Assembly (NCBI GenBank): GCA_937873665.1
Contig: CALMYW010000406.1
Span: forward strand, 1-11,986
DNA: 11,986 bases
Source of the DNA: an uncultured Sphingorhabdus sp.
GTDB lineage: Bacteria; Pseudomonadota; Alphaproteobacteria; Sphingomonadales; Sphingomonadaceae
Reading direction: 5' to 3'
Below the pieces are notes generated by a model. The model had not been told where the DNA came from and ran no database searches. It worked only from the letters and a program-made list of their open reading frames with translations. Each line of letters opens with the position of its first letter. Position 1 is the stretch's first letter. Shown here piece by piece: positions 1 through 4,711 of the stretch. A program made the position numbers and the translations under genes.

Positions 1-15
1 TTGTCTCGCGAGGAA

Positions 16-30
16 TGGGTCTCAGACCCA
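16..30. repeat. 15-base perfect palindrome
   Basis: TGGGTCTCAGACCCA has 7-bp arms around a single central C. Perfect short palindromes like this can be dimeric protein-binding sites. No partner protein is encoded next to it in the window, and its role is unknown. Confidence 0.6.
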
Positions 31-140
31 GGGGAAGAAAGTTGGCGCAGACGCCATTGCAGCAAGGGACCAAGCGGCGAAGCCATCCCCTGCCAACCAA
101 AGCCATTGCAGAGGCGGCATTGGGCTCGGGCAACACTTGA

Positions 141-165
141 TCCAGGAACCATGGCACTTCCTGGA
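141..165. repeat. 8-bp inverted repeat, 9-base loop
   Basis: TCCAGGAA (141-148) and TTCCTGGA (158-165) are exact reverse complements around a 9-base spacer. As RNA this would fold as a hairpin; as DNA it could be an operator-type site. It lies in the gene-free left end of the window. Confidence 0.6.
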
Positions 166-427
166 CTTGCCAGACCGGCATCAATGAAGGGCAGATTGTT
201 CGGACCCGTTGCTCACAGGAGATCCGCATTTTCAACCGACACAAGGGAAGATACACTCTCCGTGTTCGAGACCCGCGCAATCAAATTGGCCCGCTGGTGG
301 CTCGACGTCGCCGCGTTTCGCTCCCAAGCACGTTCCAGCCGCTGTCTCGTTCATAACCCGCAGACGTTGACGGGCCGACAAAACGGCGCTGCTCCTGCCT
401 CGTCCCGGCATGACGGACCTTGCTTGA

Positions 428-451
428 CCCGCCCGGCACCTGCCGGGCGGG
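428..451 (-). terminator. GC-rich hairpin after the membrane-protein gene
   Basis: An 11-bp perfect inverted repeat (428-438 with 441-451) has only two formally unpaired bases, so the real loop is probably four or more. It starts 19 bases past the stop of the minus-strand gene at 470-874, where a transcript end would be expected. No T-run follows on the minus strand, so it is not a canonical intrinsic terminator. It could be a 3'-end stabilising structure. Confidence 0.45.
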
Positions 452-469
452 GCTTCGCGTGTGACGTAG

Positions 470-874
470 CTACCGGCTGGTGTGGTGCCATTGTGTCCAC
501 GATGCAGCGGCAATCACGCCCGCACCGATGAACGATACCACCATCTGCCATATGCTGATGGGCATTGTCGCTGCCGCGATGCCATGTATCGCGTGGTATC
601 CGGCGAGCGCTGCAGGAAGCGCGAAGAAGAGGCCGATGACGGCACGGCCGGAATTGGATTTGATCGCACCAAGGGCAATTTGCGCGACCGCGATGCTCGC
701 CAGTGCCGCAAGGGCTGCCGCGAGCAATGCAGCCACAATGCCGCTATCGGCTTGGTAAGCGGCCGATGCGGCAGCAAAGGCCACGAGGAGAGGCAGAGCA
801 TGAACCGAGAGGCGGAAAAGCAGTGTGCAGCACATGTAGACTGCGACAATTACGAGGGTGAAACCGATCAACAT
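470..874 (-). CDS. Small four-helix integral membrane protein, unknown function
   Basis: The 134-residue product is almost entirely hydrophobic. About four membrane segments are visible: residues about 2-19 (LIGFTLVIV...), 24-40 (ALPLLVAFAAA...), 45-70 (Ala/Leu-rich) and 76-130, which probably holds two helices split around a GYHAIHGIAA turn. No catalytic motif or transporter signature is recognisable. The start at 874 is chosen because AAGGAGG lies 5 bases upstream (880-886); the frame is open further upstream to 922 but without such a site. The 54-residue gene lies 144 bases upstream on the same strand, so the two may be co-transcribed. I believe similar small membrane proteins occur in sphingomonad mobile elements, but that rests on memory. 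An envelope role is inference from hydrophobicity alone. Confidence 0.8.
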   Translation of the reverse strand: MLIGFTLVIVAVYMCCTLLFRLSVHALPLLVAFAAASAAYQADSGIVAALLAAALAALASIAVAQIALGAIKSNSGRAVIGLFFALPAALAGYHAIHGIAAATMPISIWQMVVSFIGAGVIAAASWTQWHHTSR

Positions 875-879
875 GGCGT

Positions 880-886
880 CCTCCTT
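880..886 (-). promoter_or_regulatory. Strong ribosome binding site setting the start at 874
   Basis: AAGGAGG on the minus strand lies 5 bases before the ATG at 874. It is close to a full anti-16S match and rejects the longer in-frame start at 922. Confidence 0.8.
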
Positions 887-964
887 GAAAGCAAGGCTAA
901 GGGACGCGCTCTCCACCTCCACCGCAGCGCAATGTGCTTTGGCAGCATAGCAGACATGCGAATG

Positions 965-992
965 GGCCGGAATACCCGATGGGCATCCGGCC
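965..992 (-). other. Two-tier hairpin between the 54-residue and membrane-protein genes
   Basis: GGCCGGA (965-971) pairs with TCCGGCC (986-992), and a CCC/GGG stem (975-977 with 981-983) sits inside it. The structure starts 26 bases after the stop of the 54-residue gene on the minus strand. There is no T-run, so it may be an RNA-stabilising or partial termination structure between two genes of one transcript rather than a full terminator. Confidence 0.45.
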
Positions 993-1018
993 TGTCCGGC
1001 GGGCGGGCTGTGGCGCGT

Positions 1019-1183
1019 TCAGGGATTGAACGGGTCATATTCGCGGACAATGCTGTCTGCATCGCCATCATATTCTGCCGTGGGAACGGCGGCGTAGCCA
1101 TTACCGGCGTGGAACAGGGTGACGCAGACCATCAGGGTGCGGGCGAGGCTCCAGGCGTGACGCTGTGCGATGGTGAGTGACAT
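1019..1183 (-). CDS. 54-residue peptide with signal-like N-terminus, unknown function
   Basis: The small product has an N-terminal basic stretch (QRH, R), a hydrophobic core at about residues 11-25 (WSLARTLMVCVTLF) and a small-residue stretch GYAAVP around residues 29-34 that could serve as a signal peptidase cleavage region. A short acidic tail ending EYDPFNP follows. This suggests a secreted or periplasmic peptide, or a single-pass anchor. The start at 1183 has AGGAG 7 bases upstream (1191-1195); the frame extends to 1255 without a comparable site. It sits just upstream of the 134-residue membrane-protein gene on the same strand, and both may belong to the envelope. No family is recognised. 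Confidence that it is a gene is moderate because it is so short. Confidence 0.65.
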   Translation of the reverse strand: MSLTIAQRHAWSLARTLMVCVTLFHAGNGYAAVPTAEYDGDADSIVREYDPFNP

Positions 1184-1189
1184 GTTCGA

Positions 1190-1205
1190 GCTCCTGTCTC
1201 GGAGC
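1190..1205 (-). promoter_or_regulatory. Hairpin that could mask the ribosome binding site of the 54-residue gene
   Basis: On the minus strand GCTCC (1205-1201) can pair with GGAGC (1194-1190) across a 6-base loop. The AGGAG ribosome binding site at 1195-1191 lies mostly inside the 3' arm. When folded, this would limit translation of the downstream peptide. The stem has only 5 base pairs, so the effect may be weak or nil. Confidence 0.35.
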
Positions 1206-1336
1206 AGGGACCATCCCCGCTCGACAGGCCCCGGACAGACGGCGCAAAGCCGCAATCACCACGAAGGCGCAGCCGCAGTGGCCGCACGCACGGCGTAGCG
1301 GACCCCTTGCGGGTTGATTGAAGGAGGATTTGAGGC

Positions 1337-1352
1337 GGCCAACGGATTGGCC
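1337..1352. repeat. 6-bp inverted repeat with tetraloop
   Basis: GGCCAA and TTGGCC flank the four bases CGGA. It lies in the spacer between the 54-residue gene and the AT-rich gene. It could be a small RNA hairpin or operator; nothing assigns it to either gene. Confidence 0.5.
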
Positions 1353-1501
1353 ATTGAGAGCGGGGTGAAGTCACGGGCGGCCAAAAGCAAGGTGAACGAA
1401 CCTTGGTGACCTTCACATTGCGACTTTCCCTGCGGGACATCCGAAGGTAAGTTTCGTCATGAGGGGACTCAGAGCACGACACATAGCAAGAGGGGGAGTG
1501 A

Positions 1502-2386
1502 TTGGTAATTCGGAATCTCGTTAGAGGGATTGAATGGTGCGGGAAGCACCCTTTCGCCACCGGTCTATGCGCGATACTCGGAGTTCTTGGGCTGATCTTT
1601 TCCATCTACTCCGAAAATCAGTCTTCTTCCGAGAGCAAAGAGTTGAGGGACACAGTAAATAGGGTCGAGGCTGCTGTAGTTTCGGAATGTTCTCAACCTC
1701 CATGTTGGTCCGCAAAAGATATTTTTAGAAAAAATTTGTACGGCGCGACTTCCGATTTAATCAAGTCTAAACTTCCCCCTGCATTTATGAGAAATCAATC
1801 CGTCGATTTTTATATTCTGGGATCGTGCAGAATTGGATTCCTATTTAATGATGGATCAGTAAATTATTATACGTTTTCATCGGACAAAAAGAAGTGCCCA
1901 TTCGAATGGAGGAATGTTTTTTTCATTCCTTCAGAGTTTGATGAAAACACGACCGTAAAGGTGGGAGATATCATAAATCCACAGAATTTCCCAGAAGGCA
2001 TACCAAGGGTAGAGTTGGCGATGGGGTGCGTGCGATGTGGGTCACTTGGATCGCCTACGCTGGAATTTGTGATTCCCGGCCATTTTGAGGTTGGTTCGCC
2101 ATATATGGCTGATCGATATTTTCAATTTGGGTATAGTGATCCAAATCTTGGAGTTGATCTGGGAAACTACAAAGAAAATTATGATAAATTTAAGACGTTA
2201 CTGGTCGAGGCCTATCCGGAAAAGGATCCAAAAAATCTCGCCGAATACTGTGGTCTGGATCTTTCAAGGATTATGTTGAAAGCATTCAGTGACAGCCCCG
2301 TACAACGTATTGGAATTTCTCGGTTTGGCCGAAAGGGATTCGACGCTGAACTATGCCGCGATAATGCTGAGGTCCGTGGGTTTTGA
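1502..2386 (+). CDS. Orphan membrane-anchored protein on an AT-rich island
   Basis: The 294-residue product is not one I can assign to a named family. One membrane segment lies at about residues 18-36 (LCAILGVLGLIFSIY), preceded by Arg and Lys residues, which by the positive-inside rule predicts a periplasmic C-terminal part. A short polar, possibly coiled stretch follows (about 38-62), then a mixed alpha/beta-looking domain with Cys pairs at 63/68 and a CVRC at 176-179 that could form disulfides or bind metal. Translation starts at TTG (1502) directly after an in-frame TGA; a GGGGGAG ribosome binding site lies only 3 bases before it, and no ATG or GTG is available nearby. It is the only plus-strand gene. 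Its base composition (20 of 60 G+C at 1861-1920) is far below its neighbours, indicating horizontal acquisition. It ends 15 bases from the DUF2493 stop. Confidence 0.78.
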   Translation: MVIRNLVRGIEWCGKHPFATGLCAILGVLGLIFSIYSENQSSSESKELRDTVNRVEAAVVSECSQPPCWSAKDIFRKNLYGATSDLIKSKLPPAFMRNQSVDFYILGSCRIGFLFNDGSVNYYTFSSDKKKCPFEWRNVFFIPSEFDENTTVKVGDIINPQNFPEGIPRVELAMGCVRCGSLGSPTLEFVIPGHFEVGSPYMADRYFQFGYSDPNLGVDLGNYKENYDKFKTLLVEAYPEKDPKNLAEYCGLDLSRIMLKAFSDSPVQRIGISRFGRKGFDAELCRDNAEVRGF

Positions 2387-2403
2387 TGATGCGCCGTGGG
2401 TTT
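2374..2403. repeat. 10-bp direct repeat at the cargo/backbone junction
   Basis: CCGTGGGTTT occurs at 2374-2383 and again at 2394-2403. The first copy forms the last sense codons of the AT-rich gene and the second runs into the stop codon of the DUF2493 gene. Such a repeat exactly where foreign composition meets backbone may be a recombination scar or short duplication. Chance is not excluded for 10 bases. Confidence 0.5.
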
Positions 2404-3313
2404 ATTCAATCGCCCACACCAAAATCCCCATTTTGCGGGCCTTGTCGACCAGGTTGGCATTGATGCCGTTGCCCGGACAGGCAACCACAGCTTTGGGGAG
2501 CGCTTCCAGCATCTGATCGTTACGGCGGAAGGGTGCAGCCTTCTTGAACCGCTCCCAGTCTGGCCGGAATGGTACGTGCGTGATCTTGCGTGCACGTGCC
2601 CAGAGCGAGGCGATGTGTTCGCCGCCGGTTGGATTACCGCCGTGAAGCAGGACCATGTCGGGATATTTGGCGAGCACCTTGTCGAGCACGGCCCAGATGC
2701 GGTTGTGATCCTGGTAGGCGGGACCAGAAGTGAATGCGATGCGGGTTCCAGCGGGCAACATCGGTTCTGTCTCCGAACGGCGCTTGGCGGCAAGGAAGTC
2801 ACGGCTGTCGATCATGGCTGCGGTCAGGGTGCGGTGATTGACGAGTGATCCGGTGCGCGGGGTCCAGGCCTTGCGGAAATGAGCTTCGAACTGGTCGGAG
2901 GCAGCATCACGCATGAACTCCATGGCGTTGCGGCGTTCGATCAGGCCGATGCCTTCGCGGATCAGCCGTTCGAGTTCGACCGATTTGACCTCAGAGCCAT
3001 CCTGTTCGCGCTGGCTGCGCTTTTGGGCGTCCTCGTTATCGTCGAGCTCGCGGCTGATGCGGCCTTCGGCGCGGTGGAACAGATTGCCGAGCGACCAGCA
3101 CAGGTCTTCAAGATCGGGTTCGAGCCTGGTGTCGAGCATGGTGGCGATCAAGGCGTCGAACATGTCGGCGACAGCGCCGGCGGCGATGCGTTCATCGGGA
3201 AGCGGGCGCGGGTCAGCTTCGTCCGAGAAGGGGCGATATCCGTAAAGGGCGATTTCATCGAGGAGATGAGCGGTCGGCGAGATTTCGTGGTCGGGTTCGT
3301 CGGGGAACGTCAT
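2402..3313 (-). CDS. DUF2493 domain protein (SLOG-type nucleotide-binding fold)
   Basis: The 303-residue product has a DUF2493 domain in its last third. Visible pieces are AFTSGPAYQDHNRIWAVLD (from about 193), the glycine-rich LLHGGNPTGGEHIASLWA (about 222-239), a PDWERFKKAAPFRRNDQML stretch (about 251-269) and ACPGNGINANLVDKARKMGI (about 278-297). This is the usual DUF2493 layout, a member of the SLOG superfamily thought to bind or process nucleotide-like ligands. The first 185 residues are largely helical and charged and match nothing I know by motif. The ATG at 3313 has AGGA 8 bases upstream. A 347-base spacer separates it from the Toprim gene, so it may have its own promoter or a processed leader. 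It is convergent with the AT-rich gene. The ligand and any role in conflict or sensing are inference. Confidence 0.9.
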   Translation of the reverse strand: MTFPDEPDHEISPTAHLLDEIALYGYRPFSDEADPRPLPDERIAAGAVADMFDALIATMLDTRLEPDLEDLCWSLGNLFHRAEGRISRELDDNEDAQKRSQREQDGSEVKSVELERLIREGIGLIERRNAMEFMRDAASDQFEAHFRKAWTPRTGSLVNHRTLTAAMIDSRDFLAAKRRSETEPMLPAGTRIAFTSGPAYQDHNRIWAVLDKVLAKYPDMVLLHGGNPTGGEHIASLWARARKITHVPFRPDWERFKKAAPFRRNDQMLEALPKAVVACPGNGINANLVDKARKMGILVWAIE

Positions 3314-3337
3314 GGGGATGATCCTGGATGCGTATGA

Positions 3338-3354
3338 CCGGGCACCTTGCCCGG
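3338..3354 (-). promoter_or_regulatory. Hairpin just upstream of the DUF2493 ribosome binding site
   Basis: CCGGGCA and TGCCCGG pair perfectly around a 3-base loop. On the minus strand the hairpin ends 12 bases before AGGA (3325-3322) and 24 bases before the ATG at 3313. It could protect the 5' end of the DUF2493 message or act in attenuation. No T-run follows it. Confidence 0.45.
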
Positions 3355-3432
3355 CCTTCTCGGCGATCCCTCTGACCGGCAGCGGCGGGGCTGCATCCCC
3401 TTGGACCGAAGCGCAGCGGAGGATGGCGGGCG

Positions 3433-3526
3433 GCGGCTATTTTGGGTCGCGATGGAAAGGCGCGGGGTTCGCAGATTTGTCGCATCGCTTGATGCGATGC
3501 TTCCTGCGCCGCCGGAAAATAGCCGC
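3433..3526. repeat. 11-bp inverted repeat enclosing a 7-bp hairpin
   Basis: GCGGCTATTTT (3433-3443) and AAAATAGCCGC (3516-3526) are exact reverse complements 72 bases apart. Between them GCATCGC (3482-3488) and GCGATGC (3494-3500) form a second perfect hairpin with a TTGAT loop. The nesting implies a branched RNA fold or a cruciform-capable DNA element. Confidence 0.65.
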
Positions 3527-3620
3527 AGACCGCCATTGCAGCCTCGCGGCTGCTGGTCTCTCGGATCGCACCTGAAGGAAGGCCAGGCGTGGCCGGTTCG
3601 GATAGCCGGGAAACCATGAC

Positions 3621-3634
3621 CGCACGCGCGTGCG
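3621..3634. repeat. 14-base perfect palindrome
   Basis: CGCACGCGCGTGCG is self-complementary over its whole length. It lies 27 bases past the Toprim stop on the minus strand. It is a possible binding site for a dimeric protein such as the ParB-like product, or simply a GC-rich chance palindrome. Confidence 0.55.
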
Positions 3635-3660
3635 CCACCCACACCCCGTCTCGGCCAACC

Positions 3661-4710
3661 TCAGCTTTCGATGAACTTGCTGCAATCGGCCCCTTGCAAC
3701 TGGGCAATAACCCGCGCTTTCAATGCGGGTGCACCGTGCTGACGCAGATCGTCATTGAAGTCCCCGAGCTCAGGCATGAGCGAGACCAGCTCGATCCCAG
3801 CTGCCTGTGCCCGGTCAGTGAGTATCGCAAACGCACCATCGCCAGCCTTGTCCCGGTCGCGGGCGACATAGAGGCGGCGCAGTGCGGGCGGGAATTGGAC
3901 GGAGGCAAGGTGGGCGGAGGAAGTGGCGGCAATCATCGGCATGGCGGGCACAACCTCACGCAGCGACAGGATTGTTTCGATGCCTTCGCCTGCGACCATC
4001 ATGTCATCGACCAGGCCTAATCGGATCGCGTGCCCGAGGATATTACCCATCGCGCGTCGCGGCGATGCGACTGCCGCCTTTGCCGAGCCGTTTGGGTCGA
4101 GCCAAGTGCGATGCGTGCCGGTCTGAACGCCGTCACAATCTGTCACCGCCGCGATCAGGGCTGGAAAGCTGCCGGGCGTCACGGGAAGGTCGTCCTCGTT
4201 TGCCCGGTAGTAGCAGCGGGGGTGGAAACGCAGTGCGGTAAGATCGCCGAGGCGGGTAATGCCCCGCGCGGCAAGGGAAGTTGCAGCAAGGGTGCCGGCG
4301 AGCGGTTTTGAGGCCGCGAACAGCCGTCGTGCAGCGGTTGGCGATCCAACGCGGGCGGGTGGTTGATTGGCCAGTCGGCACGGATCGACTTCGACCGATG
4401 ACGGGAGGGACAGGAACTTCTCGGCTTCGTCGATAGTCTCGGAGAGGCGGCCATGCCGCTGGTTCAAGCGAATGAGGTCAACAAGATCGCCATGTTCGCC
4501 AGTCGCGGCATCGACCCAATTGCCAATCCGTCCACGTTCTGTCTCGAACAGGCGGACGTAAAGGCTGCGCCCAGGCGCGCCAGCCACATCGCCGACCATC
4601 CAGTACCGCCCCTCGCGGCGACCGGCTGGCAGGTAATGGCGGCAAACGGCCTGCACATTCTGTGCAAGCCGTTCCGACAGTCCGCCCGCGCGGTTTGACA
4701 GCCTGCTCAT
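3661..4710 (-). CDS. Toprim-domain protein, primase-like
   Basis: The 349-residue product has a primase-type N-terminal region followed by a Toprim domain. At about 24-80 lies a pattern like the zinc-finger fold of DnaG-type primases but without its cysteine/histidine ligands (RYWMVGDVAG, SLYVRLF, GNWVDAATGEHGDLVDLI). The Toprim motifs are clear: VAGEGIETILS at about 239-249 carries the conserved Glu242, and YVARDRDKAGDGA at about 281-293 carries the DxD pair (Asp285, Asp287). This is the catalytic metal-binding set of primases and topoisomerases. It resembles the mobile-element Toprim proteins annotated as DUF7146/Toprim_3. The ATG at 4710 follows the helicase stop with one base between (TGA-C-ATG), so translation is probably coupled; AAGG lies 9 bases upstream inside the helicase gene. 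A role in priming element replication or transfer is inferred. Confidence 0.93.
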   Translation of the reverse strand: MSRLSNRAGGLSERLAQNVQAVCRHYLPAGRREGRYWMVGDVAGAPGRSLYVRLFETERGRIGNWVDAATGEHGDLVDLIRLNQRHGRLSETIDEAEKFLSLPSSVEVDPCRLANQPPARVGSPTAARRLFAASKPLAGTLAATSLAARGITRLGDLTALRFHPRCYYRANEDDLPVTPGSFPALIAAVTDCDGVQTGTHRTWLDPNGSAKAAVASPRRAMGNILGHAIRLGLVDDMMVAGEGIETILSLREVVPAMPMIAATSSAHLASVQFPPALRRLYVARDRDKAGDGAFAILTDRAQAAGIELVSLMPELGDFNDDLRQHGAPALKARVIAQLQGADCSKFIES

Positions 4711-4711
4711 G

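Larger units (their letters stand above)
1..469. other. Leftmost non-coding stretch with hairpins and a recurring motif
   Basis: I find no convincing gene here. The open frames on both strands lack ribosome binding sites and any recognisable domain, and they are low-complexity translations rich in Arg, Pro and Ser, as expected from GC-rich non-coding DNA. The stretch holds a 15-base palindrome (16-30), an 8-bp inverted repeat (141-165), two copies of GCCATTGCAG (53-62 and 102-111) and, at its right end, a GC-rich hairpin (428-451) just past the stop of the membrane-protein gene. It may be the 3' flank of that gene plus the leader of a minus-strand gene beyond the left edge, but no such gene can be seen. 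Confidence 0.55.
1184..1501. other. 318-base leader/spacer region between divergent genes
   Basis: No supportable gene lies here. The minus strand carries the leader of the 54-residue gene and the plus strand the upstream region of the AT-rich gene at 1502. The base composition resembles the GC-rich backbone up to roughly 1490, so the acquired AT-rich part probably begins near the gene itself. It contains a hairpin overlapping a ribosome binding site (1190-1205) and GGCCAA-cgga-TTGGCC (1337-1352). I found no promoter close to consensus on either strand. Confidence 0.55.
3314..3660 (-). other. Highly structured 347-base spacer, possible leader RNA
   Basis: No gene is supported here, though several minus-strand frames stay open because of the GC content. 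Read on the minus strand from the Toprim stop, it holds a 14-base palindrome (3621-3634), GGCCA-N4-TGGCC (3581-3594), GCAGCC-N4-GGCTGC (3538-3553), an 11-bp long-range inverted repeat (3433-3443 with 3516-3526) enclosing GCATCGC-N5-GCGATGC (3482-3500), and CCGGGCA-N3-TGCCCGG (3338-3354) just ahead of the DUF2493 ribosome binding site. The density and spacing suggest a folded untranslated leader, an sRNA or a repeat-family element. No matching known RNA family comes to mind. Confidence 0.5.

Noticed and set aside
1..531. Plus-strand open frame of 176 codons at the left edge
   Set aside because: It has no ribosome binding site and no recognisable domain, its composition is that of GC-rich non-coding DNA, and its end overlaps the well-supported membrane-protein gene in antisense.
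1309..1322. Imperfect copy (11 of 14) of the sequence at 2396-2409, as a left end of the cargo insertion
   Set aside because: The match is weak enough to be chance, and the GC-rich, backbone-like sequence continues well past 1322 toward the AT-rich gene, so the junction is more likely near 1490.
3255..3536. Minus-strand frame starting MAVCGYFPAAQ in the spacer before the DUF2493 gene
   Set aside because: It has only a weak GAGG upstream, overlaps the DUF2493 start out of frame, and its sequence coincides with the inverted repeats. Similar short translations seem familiar from sphingomonad annotations, which fits a repeated DNA or RNA element better than a protein.
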